Part shown: positions 42,674 to 50,985 of the stretch, piece by piece | Position numbering within the stretch: position 1 is the stretch's first letter | Layout of the letters: every line of letters starts with the position of its first letter | DNA from: Streptomyces cellulosae | Lineage (GTDB): Bacteria > Actinomycetota > Actinomycetes > Streptomycetales > Streptomycetaceae | Assembly (NCBI RefSeq): GCF_000721105.1 | Contig: NZ_JOEV01000004.1 | Location: forward strand, 1-64,000 | DNA: 64,000 nucleotides | Direction: 5' to 3' | Program-made: the position numbers and the translations under genes | Notes under the pieces: generated by a model | Database searches by the model: none | What the model saw: only the letters and a program-made list of their open reading frames with translations | What the model was told of the DNA's origin: nothing

Positions 42674-43699
42674 ATGCGACGTCGCCTCGTCCCCGCCGCG
42701 CTGCTTCTCCCCCTCGCCCTGCTGCTGTCCGCCTGCGGCGGGAACTCGTCGGCCTCGACCGGCGGCGGCACCGACGGTTCGGGCTCTCTCACACTCAACG
42801 TCGGTGACCAGAAGGGCGGTTCGCAGGCCATCCTGCAGGCCGCCGGCGAACTCAAGAACCTCAAGTACAAGATCAAGTGGTCCACGTTCACCTCCGGCCC
42901 GCCGCTGCTCGAAGCCGTCAACGCCAAGGCCGTCGACATCGGCGGCGTCGGCAACACCCCGCCCGTGTTCGCGGCCGGCGCGGACTCGAAGATCACGGTG
43001 GTGTCCGCCTGGCACGGCACGTCCAAGGGCGACGCCATCCTCGTACCGAACGGCTCGAAGCTGTCGAAGCCCCAGGACCTCAAGGGCAAGTCGGTGGCCG
43101 TGGCGCAGGGGTCCTCCGCGCACTACCAGCTGGTCGCGTCCCTGAAGAAGGCCGGTCTCAGCCTGAGCGACATCAAGGTCAAGTATCTTCAGCCGGCCGA
43201 CGCGCTGGCCGCGTTCACCTCCGGCAAGGTCGACGCGTGGGCGGTGTGGGACCCGTACACCTCGCAGGTGCTCAAGGGCAAGCAGGGCCGGATCCTGACG
43301 ACCGGCGAGGGCATCACCAACGGCCTGACCTTCCAGGTGGCGGCGCCCGGCGCGCTCAAGGACACGAAGAAGGCGGCCGCCATCAAGGACTACCTGCAGC
43401 GGCTGCAGCGCGCCACCACGTGGGTGTACAACCACAAGGAGGACTGGGCGAAGGTCTGGGCGAAGGAGACCGGGCTGCCCGAGGACGTGGCGCTGGCCGC
43501 GGTGAAGCGCACCTACGCCACCCGGGTCGCGGTGGCCGTCGACAAGCCGCTCATCGCCTCCGAGCAGCAGATCGCCGACACCTTCACGCAGCTGAAGCTC
43601 ATCCCCCGCAAGGTGGACTTCGCCGACTTCACCGACTCGCGGTACAACGGCGACCTGCCGCCGTCGACCACCACGCCCCGCCCCTCGGAAGGGTCGTGA
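42674..43699 (+). CDS. ssuA: Sulfonate-binding lipoprotein SsuA
   Basis: A 341-residue periplasmic-binding-type lipoprotein; lipobox LLLSAC with lipidated Cys21. LNVGDQKGGSQAILQAAGELKNLKYKIKW is the usual first lobe of aliphatic-sulfonate-binding proteins. GAVDIGGVGNTPPVFA-like ligand-site sequence (AKAVDIGGVGNTPPVF), SVAVAQGSSAHYQL and DALAAFTSGKVDAWAVWDPYTSQ follow. It captures sulfonates for SsuCB. It lies 78 nt after ssuB and 1 nt before ssuD. Confidence 0.92.
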   Translation: MRRRLVPAALLLPLALLLSACGGNSSASTGGGTDGSGSLTLNVGDQKGGSQAILQAAGELKNLKYKIKWSTFTSGPPLLEAVNAKAVDIGGVGNTPPVFAAGADSKITVVSAWHGTSKGDAILVPNGSKLSKPQDLKGKSVAVAQGSSAHYQLVASLKKAGLSLSDIKVKYLQPADALAAFTSGKVDAWAVWDPYTSQVLKGKQGRILTTGEGITNGLTFQVAAPGALKDTKKAAAIKDYLQRLQRATTWVYNHKEDWAKVWAKETGLPEDVALAAVKRTYATRVAVAVDKPLIASEQQIADTFTQLKLIPRKVDFADFTDSRYNGDLPPSTTTPRPSEGS

Positions 43700-43700
43700 C

Positions 43701-44840
43701 ATGACCGTCCATCTCCACTGGTTCCTCCCGACGGGCGGCGACGGCCGCACTCTCGTCGACCGGCACGCGTACGCGTCCAACCACGCCGGGCCGGTACGCG
43801 GCGTGCGGGCGCCCGACATCGAGTACCTCGCCCAGATCGCCAAGGCCGCCGAGCAGTTGGGCTTCGAGGCGGTCCTCACCCCGACCGGTACCTGGTGCGA
43901 GGACGCCTGGCTGACGACGGTGGCCCTCGCCCAGCACACGGAACGGCTCAAGTTCCTGGTGGCGTTCCGGCCGGGCCTGATCTCGCCGACGCTCGCCGCG
44001 CAGATGGCGGCCACCTATCAGCGGGTCACGCGCGGACGATTGCTGCTGAACGTGGTCACGGGCGGCGACTCGACCGAACAACGGCGGTTCGGGGACCGGC
44101 TCGACCACGACCGCCGGTACGAACGTACGGACGAGTTCCTGTCCGTCGTCCGCGGGGTGTGGCGCGGTGAGCCGTACGACTTCCACGGCAGCCACTACCA
44201 GGTCGACGGCGGGCTGACGGCGCTGCCGCCGGACCCGGTGCCGCAGTTGTTCTTCGGCGGGTCGTCCGCCGCCGCCGGGCCGGTCGCCGCGCGGCACGCC
44301 GACGTCTATCTGACGTGGGGCGAGCCGCCCGCGCAGGTCAAGGAGAAGATCGACTGGATCCGTTCGCTCGCCGAGCGGGAGGGCCGCGAGGTCCGGTTCG
44401 GGATCCGGCTGCACACCATCTCGCGGGACCGGTCGGCCGAGGCCTGGGCGACGGCGAACCGGCTGCTCGACGACCTCGACGCGGAGAGCGTCGCGGCCGC
44501 GCAGACAGCGCTCGGGCGCAGCGAGTCGGTGGGCCAGCAGCGGATGCTGGCCCTGCACGGCGGCTCACGCGACAAGCTGGAGATCCACCCGAATCTGTGG
44601 GCGGGGGTCGGTCTCGTCCGTGGCGGCGCCGGTACCGCCCTGGTCGGCAGCCACGCCGAGGTAGCCGATCTGATCGAGGAGTACCACGCGCTGGGCGTCG
44701 AGCACTTCGTGCTCTCCGGGTATCCGCACCTGGAGGAGGCGTACTGGTTCGGCGAGGGCGTGATCCCCGAGCTGGCGGCTCGTGGGCTGGTCGAGGGCGC
44801 GAAGGCCGGCGCGCCGATCCTCGTGGGGAGCGGCCGCTGA
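43701..44840 (+). CDS. ssuD: FMNH2-dependent alkanesulfonate monooxygenase SsuD
   Basis: A 379-residue luciferase-like flavin-dependent monooxygenase. MTVHLHWFLPTGGDGRT, ATYQRVTRGRLLLNVVTGGDSTEQRRFGD, YERTDEFLSVVRGVW and SGYPHLEEAYWFGEGVIPELA match SsuD. It cleaves alkanesulfonates to aldehyde and sulfite using FMNH2 supplied by a reductase. No SsuE-type flavin reductase is present in the window, so a general reductase must serve. Its ATG lies 1 nt past the ssuA stop. Confidence 0.92.
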   Translation: MTVHLHWFLPTGGDGRTLVDRHAYASNHAGPVRGVRAPDIEYLAQIAKAAEQLGFEAVLTPTGTWCEDAWLTTVALAQHTERLKFLVAFRPGLISPTLAAQMAATYQRVTRGRLLLNVVTGGDSTEQRRFGDRLDHDRRYERTDEFLSVVRGVWRGEPYDFHGSHYQVDGGLTALPPDPVPQLFFGGSSAAAGPVAARHADVYLTWGEPPAQVKEKIDWIRSLAEREGREVRFGIRLHTISRDRSAEAWATANRLLDDLDAESVAAAQTALGRSESVGQQRMLALHGGSRDKLEIHPNLWAGVGLVRGGAGTALVGSHAEVADLIEEYHALGVEHFVLSGYPHLEEAYWFGEGVIPELAARGLVEGAKAGAPILVGSGR

Positions 44841-44882
44841 CGGCCTGGGAAGATCCACGGACGCGCCACTGTTGGTAGAAGC

Positions 44883-45959
44883 GTGAACAACATGCGTGAG
44901 GTCGAGGTGGTCGTCATAGGCGCTGGACAGGCCGGACTGTCCAGCGCCTATCACCTGCGGCGGGTCGGCTACGAGCCCGACCGCGACTTCGTCGTGCTGG
45001 ACCACTCCCCGGGCCCCGGCGGCGCCTGGCAGTTCCGCTGGCCGTCGCTGACGTACGGCAAGGTCCACGGGATGCACGCCCTGCCCGGCATGGAACTCAC
45101 GGGCGCCGACCCGGCGCGGCCGTCCGCCGACGTCATCACCGAGTACTTCTCCGGGTACGAGCGCACCTTCGACCTGCGGGTCAGGCGGCCCGTCGACGTC
45201 CGTGCCGTGCGCGACGGCGAGGGCGGGCGGCTGCTCGTCGAGACGTCGGCCGGAACCTGGGCGACGCGGGCGCTGATCAACGCGACCGGGACCTGGGACC
45301 GGCCTTTCTGGCCGCGCTATCCGGGCCAGGAGACCTTCCGGGGACGGCAGTTGCACACCGCGCAGTATCCGGGGCCCGAGGAGTTCGCCGGGCAGCGGGT
45401 CCTGGTGGTGGGCGGCGGCGCGTCCGGCACCCAGCATCTGCTGGAGATCGCCTCGTACGCGGCCTCCACCACCTGGGTCACCCGGCGGCCGCCCGTCTTC
45501 CGCGAGGGCCCCTTCGACGAGAACGTGGGGCGGGCCGCGGTCGCGCTGGTCGAGGAGCGGGTCCGGCAGGGGCTGCCACCCAAGAGTGTCGTGTCGGTGA
45601 CGGGGCTGCCGCTCAACGACGCGATCCGCCAGGGCATCGCGGACGGTGTCCTGGACCGGTTGCCGATGTTCGACCGGGTCACACCCGAGGGCGTGGAGTG
45701 GAACGACGGGCGGCGCGTGGCCGCCGACGTCATCCTGTGGGCGACCGGGTTCCGGGCCGCCATCGACCATCTGGCGCCGCTGAAGCTGCGCGAGCCGGGC
45801 GGCGGAATCCGTGTCGAGGGCACCCGCGCGCTCGCCGATCCGCGAATCCACCTCGTCGGCTACGGCCCGTCTGCCAGCACCATCGGCGCCAACCGGGCGG
45901 GCCGCGCGGCCGTACGGGACATCAGGCGGCTGCTGGCCGGGGAACCGGTCGCCGCGTGA
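44883..45959 (+). CDS. FAD/NAD(P)-dependent oxidoreductase (flavin-monooxygenase-like)
   Basis: 358 residues. FAD-binding VVVIGAGQAGLSSAYHLRRVGYE near the N-terminus, GGAWQFRWPSLTYGKVHGM, NAD(P)-binding VLVVGGGASGTQHLLEIA near residue 175, and the ATGFR motif near residue 283. This is the pattern of single-component FMO/YhcN-like or ArsO-like flavoproteins; the substrate is unknown. It starts at GTG 44883 or the ATG three codons later. Being 42 nt after ssuD on the same strand, it may join the sulfonate operon, but it is not a standard ssu component. Confidence 0.82.
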   Translation: MNNMREVEVVVIGAGQAGLSSAYHLRRVGYEPDRDFVVLDHSPGPGGAWQFRWPSLTYGKVHGMHALPGMELTGADPARPSADVITEYFSGYERTFDLRVRRPVDVRAVRDGEGGRLLVETSAGTWATRALINATGTWDRPFWPRYPGQETFRGRQLHTAQYPGPEEFAGQRVLVVGGGASGTQHLLEIASYAASTTWVTRRPPVFREGPFDENVGRAAVALVEERVRQGLPPKSVVSVTGLPLNDAIRQGIADGVLDRLPMFDRVTPEGVEWNDGRRVAADVILWATGFRAAIDHLAPLKLREPGGGIRVEGTRALADPRIHLVGYGPSASTIGANRAGRAAVRDIRRLLAGEPVAA

Positions 45960-45971
45960 GTCTCCTTCCGG

Positions 45972-46814
45972 TCAGCCGGCCGCGGCCGAACTCCGCCGGT
46001 GGTTGCGGTTGAATTCGGCGACGTTGCGCTGGTGCTCCGCGTAGTCGGCCGTGAAGCGCGTGTCGCCCGGCTTGACCGTGATGAAGTACAGCCAGTCACC
46101 CGGTACCGGGTTGATCGCGGCCCGCATCGCGTCCTCGCCCGGGTTGCCGATCGGCGTCGGCGGCAGCCCCATGCGCTGGTACGAGTTGTAAGGGTTGTTG
46201 ATCCGCGTGTCGGCCTCGGTCGTCTTCAGCGTGGAACGGCCCAGCGCGTAGTTGATGGTCGAGTCCATCTGCAGCGGCATACCGCGCTCCAGACGGTTGA
46301 AGATGACCCGGGCCACCTTCCCCATGTCCGCCTTGGCGGTGGCCTCCGCCTCGACGATGCTCGCGATGGTGACCGCCTGGTAGACGTTCATCGCGTTGCG
46401 CTGCGCACCGGCCGCGATCGGAGCGCCGTTGAACTTCTTGTTCGCGGTGTCGACCATGAAGGCCAGCAGCTGCTCCGGAGTCGCCTTCTCCTGGAGCGGA
46501 TAGGTCGCCGGGAAGAGGTACCCCTCCGGGTTGCCCTCCGCGTCGTTGGGCAGCTTCAGGTTGGCCTTGCCCAGTGACTTCTTGGTGGTGCCCGCGGGCA
46601 GGGCGAGAACCTTGTCGACGGCCTCGTAGACCTGCCCGGCCCGCCAGCCCTCAAGGATGACCAGGGTGTCGGGCTTGTTCACGCCGTCAGTGCCCAGGGT
46701 CAGCAGCGGCACCGCCACAGCGGTGCCGGCCACGACGGCCCCGGTCGCGATGAGGGCGAGACGGCCCCGGCGCGTCAGTTGGATCGTGCTCCGTGGCGGA
46801 GTGTTCGTCTGCAT
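45972..46814 (-). CDS. Endolytic murein transglycosylase MltG-like (YceG) protein
   Basis: 280 residues with one N-terminal membrane anchor (LALIATGAVVAGTAVAVPLLTLG). YceG blocks include EGYLFPATYPLQ, ASIVEAEATAKADMGKVARVIFNRL (Glu in IVEAEA is the predicted catalytic acid), QMDSTINYAL, NPYNSYQRMGLPPTPIGNPG, and YFITVKPGDTRFTADYAEHQRNVAEF. It cuts nascent peptidoglycan at the outer membrane face. Shorter than MltG proteins of 340-400 residues or the actinobacterial long forms, and it lacks the N-terminal LysM-like portion, so it is probably an accessory paralogue. It follows an ABC exporter gene by 68 nt. Confidence 0.87.
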   Translation of the reverse strand: MQTNTPPRSTIQLTRRGRLALIATGAVVAGTAVAVPLLTLGTDGVNKPDTLVILEGWRAGQVYEAVDKVLALPAGTTKKSLGKANLKLPNDAEGNPEGYLFPATYPLQEKATPEQLLAFMVDTANKKFNGAPIAAGAQRNAMNVYQAVTIASIVEAEATAKADMGKVARVIFNRLERGMPLQMDSTINYALGRSTLKTTEADTRINNPYNSYQRMGLPPTPIGNPGEDAMRAAINPVPGDWLYFITVKPGDTRFTADYAEHQRNVAEFNRNHRRSSAAAG

Positions 46815-46853
46815 GCGGGCACGGTAACCCGATCATGCTCACAAACCCGGCAT

Positions 46854-46898
46854 ATCGTCATCTTGTCGGCTCCGGCCCATCGTCATCTTGTCGGCTCC
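46854..46898 (-). repeat. 25-bp tandem duplication spanning the exporter stop codon
   Basis: Two copies of a 20-bp sequence (46854-46873 and 46879-46898) with a 25-bp period. The upstream copy encodes the last residues EPTR and the stop of the ABC exporter; the second repeats them in the spacer before mltG. It looks like a recent slippage duplication. Confidence 0.85.
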
Positions 46899-48694
46899 AG
46901 TCGGGCGTCCCGGCGGACCAGGGCCGCATACCGCCCGTCCCGCTCCAGCAGCTCCTCGTGCGAGCCACGTTCGGCGATCTGCCCGGAGTCCAGGACCACG
47001 ATCTGGTCGGCGGCCCGAATGGTGGACAGCCGGTGCGCGATGGTGAGCGTCGTCCGGTTGGCCGACAGCGCGTCGATGGCCTCCTGGACGGCGTGTTCGG
47101 TGCGGGTGTCCAGGGCACTGGTCGCCTCGTCGAGGATCAGCACGGGCGGATCGCGCAGAATGGTCCGGGCGATGGCCAGGCGCTGTTTCTCACCGCCGGA
47201 GAAGCGGTGGCCGCGCTCGCCGACGACTGTGTCGTAGCCGTCGGGCAGGGAGACGATGTGGTCGTGGATCTGGGCCGCCTTCGCCGCCTGCTGGAGCTCC
47301 TCGTCGGTGGCGTCCGGCTTGGCGAAGCGCAGGTTCTCGGCGACCGTGGCGTGGAAGAGGTACGTCTCCTGGGAGACGACGCCGATCGCGCGGGCGAGGG
47401 TGTCGAAGTCGAGGTCGCGCACGTCGACCCCGTCGAGGGTGACCCGGCCCCCGGTCACGTCGTACAGCCGCGGCACCAGGTAGCCCAGCGTGGACTTGCC
47501 GGCACCGGTGGGGCCGACGACCGCGAGGCTGCTGCCGGCGGGCACGGTGATGTCGATGCCGTCGAGGATGGGCCCCCCCTTGCGGTCGTCGCTGTCGTAT
47601 CGGAACTCCACGTCCTCGAAGCGGACCTCGCCCTTGACGCGGTCGAGATGTACCGGCTGCTCCCCCTCGGTGATGTCGATGGGCAGGTCGAGGTACTCGA
47701 AGATCCGCTGGAAGAGCGCGAGCGAGGTCTGGATCTGCACGCCGGTCGACAGCAGGCTCACGGCCGGGCGGAACAGGCCCTGCTGGAGCGAGACGAAGGC
47801 GACGATGGTGCCGATGGAGATCCGGGTGCCGCCCGTCTGGAGGGCGAGACCGGCGCTCCAGTAGATGACGGCGGGCATCGCGGCCATGACGATCGAGATG
47901 ACGGCCATCCGCCAGCGCCCGGCCATGTTCGACCGTACTTCGAGGTCGACCAACTGCTCGGACTCCTCGGAGAAGGAGCGGGTGAGCGAGTCGGACCGGC
48001 CCATCGTGCGGCCCAGCAGGATGCCGCTGACCGACAGGGACTCGGTGACGGTCGCCGCCATCGCGGCCATCTGCTTCTGCCGCTGGGTGGTGATCTTCTT
48101 GCGTTCGCTGCCGACGCGGCGGCTGATCCACACGAAGACCGGCAACAGGACCAGGGAGACGACGGTGAGGCGCCAGTCGAGGGCGATCATCGCGATGATC
48201 GTGGCGACCACACTGGTCAGGTTGGAGACCAGGGAGGTGGCGGTCGAGGTGACGGTGGCCTGCATGCCGCCGATGTCGTTGGCGATGCGGGACTGGACCT
48301 CGCCGGTGCGGGTGCGCGTGAAGAAGGCGAGGGACATCCGCTGCAGGCGGCCGTAGACCGCGGTGCGCAGGTCGTGCATGACCCGCTGGCCGACCGTGGT
48401 GGAGATCAGGGTCTGCAGCACGCCGAAGATGCTGGTGAGGACAGCGCTGAGGATCATGCCGAGCGCGAGCAGGCTCAGCAGTCCGGTGCGGCCCTGGGGG
48501 ATGGCGACATCCAGGGTCTCCCTCAGCAGGAACGGGGTCGCCACGGTGACCAGCGACGCGGCGCCGACCAGCACACCGACGATCGCGAGCCGGGCGCGGT
48601 AGGGCTTGAAGAGTGTGAGGATGCGGCGCACCTGCCGGGGTTGCTCGGTCGAGGTGCCGGGGACGGGGGTCCAGTCGATGGTGTCGCGGGGCAT
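46883..48694 (-). CDS. ABC exporter, fused membrane and ATP-binding domains
   Basis: 603 residues: an N-terminal six-helix exporter domain (about 30-330) and a C-terminal ATPase (Walker A GPTGAGKSTLGYLV, signature FSGGEKQRLAIARTI, Walker B LILDEATSALD, H-loop IAHRLST), all intact. It should work as a homodimer exporting lipids, drugs or peptides. ATG 48694 with TAGGAG is preferred: MPRDTIDWTPVPG is the usual start in Streptomyces homologues. A possible leaderless ATG at 48742 would place the start inside a MarR-type palindrome. It is divergent from a MarR gene, so it is probably MarR-repressed. Confidence 0.9.
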   Translation of the reverse strand: MPRDTIDWTPVPGTSTEQPRQVRRILTLFKPYRARLAIVGVLVGAASLVTVATPFLLRETLDVAIPQGRTGLLSLLALGMILSAVLTSIFGVLQTLISTTVGQRVMHDLRTAVYGRLQRMSLAFFTRTRTGEVQSRIANDIGGMQATVTSTATSLVSNLTSVVATIIAMIALDWRLTVVSLVLLPVFVWISRRVGSERKKITTQRQKQMAAMAATVTESLSVSGILLGRTMGRSDSLTRSFSEESEQLVDLEVRSNMAGRWRMAVISIVMAAMPAVIYWSAGLALQTGGTRISIGTIVAFVSLQQGLFRPAVSLLSTGVQIQTSLALFQRIFEYLDLPIDITEGEQPVHLDRVKGEVRFEDVEFRYDSDDRKGGPILDGIDITVPAGSSLAVVGPTGAGKSTLGYLVPRLYDVTGGRVTLDGVDVRDLDFDTLARAIGVVSQETYLFHATVAENLRFAKPDATDEELQQAAKAAQIHDHIVSLPDGYDTVVGERGHRFSGGEKQRLAIARTILRDPPVLILDEATSALDTRTEHAVQEAIDALSANRTTLTIAHRLSTIRAADQIVVLDSGQIAERGSHEELLERDGRYAALVRRDARLEPTR

Positions 48695-48739
48695 GGCTCC
48701 TACGGAGGGTGAGACGGTGCGGACTGAGAGAGCGTAGCT

Positions 48740-48762
48740 CATTGTTACCTATACTCACAATG
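48740..48762. promoter_or_regulatory. MarR-type operator between the exporter and marR
   Basis: CATTGTTA (48740-48747), a 7-nt spacer and TCACAATG (48755-48762), one mismatch between the arms. The spacer contains TATACT (48750-48755), a -10 box for the marR strand, and the opposite strand reads TATAGG. The palindrome therefore covers both promoters, as expected for a site through which MarR represses itself and the exporter. Confidence 0.6.
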
Positions 48763-48787
48763 AACGGGGTCCTGATATTGTTCCCGT

Positions 48788-49255
48788 ATGACCACGCCCG
48801 ATTCCGACGGCCTCCTCGCCGAGCAGCTGCTGCGGCTCACGCGCCGGGTGCACCGCATCCAGAAGCGCCACCTGGAGCAGCGCGGCCTCGGCGTCACACC
48901 GGCCCAGGCCCGCTTGTTGCGCACGCTGGCGCACTGCGACACACCGCCCCGCATGGCCGACCTCGCGCAGCGCCTCGAAGTGGTGCCCCGTGCCGTGACC
49001 ACCCTGGTCGACGGGCTGGAGACGGGCGGCAAGGTGCGGCGGGTGCCCGACCCCACCAACCGCCGGGTGATCCGGATCGAGCTCACCGACGACGGACACA
49101 AGGCCGTGCAACAGCTGTGGCGCGCGCGGGTGTCCGCCGCCGAGGAGATCCTGGATCCGCTGACGACGGTGGAACGCGCGGTGCTGAGCGGGTTGCTGGA
49201 CGCACTGGTGGACGGGGTTCCGGAGCGGAGGCGGGGCCCGGGGCGGGCCTGCTGA
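48788..49255 (+). CDS. MarR-family transcriptional regulator
   Basis: 155 residues, a winged helix with flanking dimerisation helices. LGVTPAQARLLRTLAHCDTPPRMADLAQRLEVVPRAVTTLVDGLETGGKVRRVPDPTNRRVIRIELTDDG contains the recognition helix and wing. It has no obvious Shine-Dalgarno, and the 5' leader is short. It is divergent from the ABC exporter with a palindromic site in between, which suggests a ligand-relieved repressor of that exporter. Confidence 0.92.
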   Translation: MTTPDSDGLLAEQLLRLTRRVHRIQKRHLEQRGLGVTPAQARLLRTLAHCDTPPRMADLAQRLEVVPRAVTTLVDGLETGGKVRRVPDPTNRRVIRIELTDDGHKAVQQLWRARVSAAEEILDPLTTVERAVLSGLLDALVDGVPERRRGPGRAC

Positions 49256-49271
49256 CGGCGTCGAGCAGACG

Positions 49272-49307
49272 GCAGCCGCCGCTCCGTGGTGCTGGAGCGG
49301 CGGCTGC
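49272..49307. terminator. Strong hairpin between convergent marR and dctA
   Basis: A perfect 14-bp stem: 49272-49285 pairs with 49294-49307, with an 8-nt loop. It lies in the 118-nt convergent gap, so it can terminate transcription from both sides. There is no T-run. Confidence 0.75.
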
Positions 49308-49373
49308 GGCGTTGTCGAGCGGCACATCGGCGACATGTTCGTCGAGCGGCAACTCGTTCAGCGGCAAGGGGTG

Positions 49374-50819
49374 TCAACTCGACCCGGAGGCCGGCTCCTT
49401 GGCCGGCTGCGCGGGTACGGCCGCGAGCTGGTCATCGAGGCCGGGAGCGGCCGACGCCTCGGAGGACTCGATCGCGGTCGGCTCACCCGCGTCGTGACCC
49501 TCGTCATCGTCCTCGGTCGGCACGATCTCGCCGTCCAGGACTTTCCTCGCCCGGTCGGCGTCCAGCGCGCCCTCCCAGCGGGAGACGGCGAAGACGGCGA
49601 CGCAGTTGCCGAGCAGGTTCGTCACCACGCGCATCGTGTCCATGATGCGGTCGACGCCGAGGAGCAGGGCGACGGCGCCGGCGGGGATGGCGCCCAGCGA
49701 GGAGGCGGTCGCGGACAGGGCGAGGAAGGCCGAACCGGGGATGCCCGCCATGCCCTTGCTGGTCAGCATGAGCACGAGGACCACGGTGATCTGCTGGCCC
49801 AGACCGAGGTCCACTCCGACGGCCTGCGCGATGAACAGCGTGCCGATGGACAGGTACAGCGAGGCACCGTCGAGGTTGAACGAGTAGCCGGTGGGCAGCA
49901 CGAGACCCACCGCGTCGTCGCGGGCGCCCGCCCTGCGCAGCTTCTGCATGACACGCGGCATGACGGACTCGGTGGACGCGGTACCGAGCGCGAGGAGCAT
50001 CTCCTCACGGATGTAGCGCAGGAACTTCCAGAGACTGAGCCCGGTGACCGCCTTGAGGGCGACGGCGAGCAGCGCGACGAAGAGCGCGGCGGCCACGTAG
50101 CACAGAATGATCAGCTTTGCGTACGTCTCGATCACACCGAGTCCGTACTGACCGATCAGGACGGCCATCGCGCCGAACACCGCGATCGGGGCCAGGCGCA
50201 TGACGAAGCCGACGATCGCGAAGATGATCTCCTGGGCCTGCTCGATGGCGGGCAGTACCCGCGGCACCTTGGTGTGACCGAGGTGCAGCAGTGCCGCTCC
50301 CACCAGGCAGGCCAGGATGAGCACTTGGAGCAGGGAGTTCTCGGCGAAGGCGCCGATGAAACTGGTGGGCAGCGCGTTCACGATGAACTCGGTCGTCGAC
50401 GGAAGCGAACCACCGCCCGTCTTCGCGTCGACCGCGGAGGTGTCGAGCGTGGACGGGTCGACGTGCATCCCCGAGCCGGGCTGGACGACGTTGGCGGCGA
50501 CGAGCCCGATGATCAGGGCCAGGGTGCTCGCGACCTCGAACCAGATCAGGGCCTTCAGCCCGATCCGGCCGAACGCCTTCAGATCACCGGCCTTGGCGAT
50601 GCCGACGACGACCACGCAGAACACCAGCGGGGAAATGATCGTCTTGATGAGCCGGGTGAAACCGTCGCCGAGCGGCTGGAGATCCGCGGCGAAGTCGGGC
50701 CACAGCTTCCCGACGACGATTCCGAGCACGAGCGCGCAGGCGACCTGCGCGAAGAGAGAGGTACGCAGTATGCGTGCGACGCGTCGCGGCAGGGACGGGA
50801 CGGACGGCGGCACGGGCAC
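49374..50819 (-). CDS. C4-dicarboxylate:cation symporter (DctA/DAACS family)
   Basis: 481 residues with eight or more membrane segments and the DAACS pattern: LFAQVACALVLGIVVG, FTRLIKTIISPLVFCVVVVGIA, ALGTASTESVMPRVM (serine-rich loop), LPTGYSFNLDGASLYLSIGTLFIAQA and DRIMDTMRVVTNLLGNCVAVFAVSRWEG. It imports succinate, fumarate or malate, or acidic amino acids, with protons or sodium. GTG 50819 has AGGAG 6 nt upstream. A long acidic C-terminal tail (DEEGHDAGE-like) is not part of the transport core. A LacI-type palindrome lies about 53 nt upstream. Confidence 0.92.
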   Translation of the reverse strand: MPVPPSVPSLPRRVARILRTSLFAQVACALVLGIVVGKLWPDFAADLQPLGDGFTRLIKTIISPLVFCVVVVGIAKAGDLKAFGRIGLKALIWFEVASTLALIIGLVAANVVQPGSGMHVDPSTLDTSAVDAKTGGGSLPSTTEFIVNALPTSFIGAFAENSLLQVLILACLVGAALLHLGHTKVPRVLPAIEQAQEIIFAIVGFVMRLAPIAVFGAMAVLIGQYGLGVIETYAKLIILCYVAAALFVALLAVALKAVTGLSLWKFLRYIREEMLLALGTASTESVMPRVMQKLRRAGARDDAVGLVLPTGYSFNLDGASLYLSIGTLFIAQAVGVDLGLGQQITVVLVLMLTSKGMAGIPGSAFLALSATASSLGAIPAGAVALLLGVDRIMDTMRVVTNLLGNCVAVFAVSRWEGALDADRARKVLDGEIVPTEDDDEGHDAGEPTAIESSEASAAPGLDDQLAAVPAQPAKEPASGSS

Positions 50820-50871
50820 TCCTTGAGGGGACGGCGGCAGTCAGAAACCCCTCACGGGGACTTCTGCGATA

Positions 50872-50887
50872 CGGAAAGCGGTTTCCG
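50872..50887 (-). promoter_or_regulatory. LacI-family-type operator upstream of dctA
   Basis: CGGAAACCGCTTTCCG read on the minus strand is a perfect palindrome matching the GAAAnCGnTTTC pattern of LacI/GalR-family operators. It sits 53-68 nt upstream of the dctA start, within reach of its promoter. No LacI regulator gene lies in the window. Confidence 0.5.
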
Positions 50888-50985
50888 CGTCGATCACTTT
50901 GGAGGCGCCGTTGATCCCGCACAAGACCGCCGCGTTTCGGCCGCGTAAATCAACGCCGCCTGTGACACATCGCACACAACTGGCC

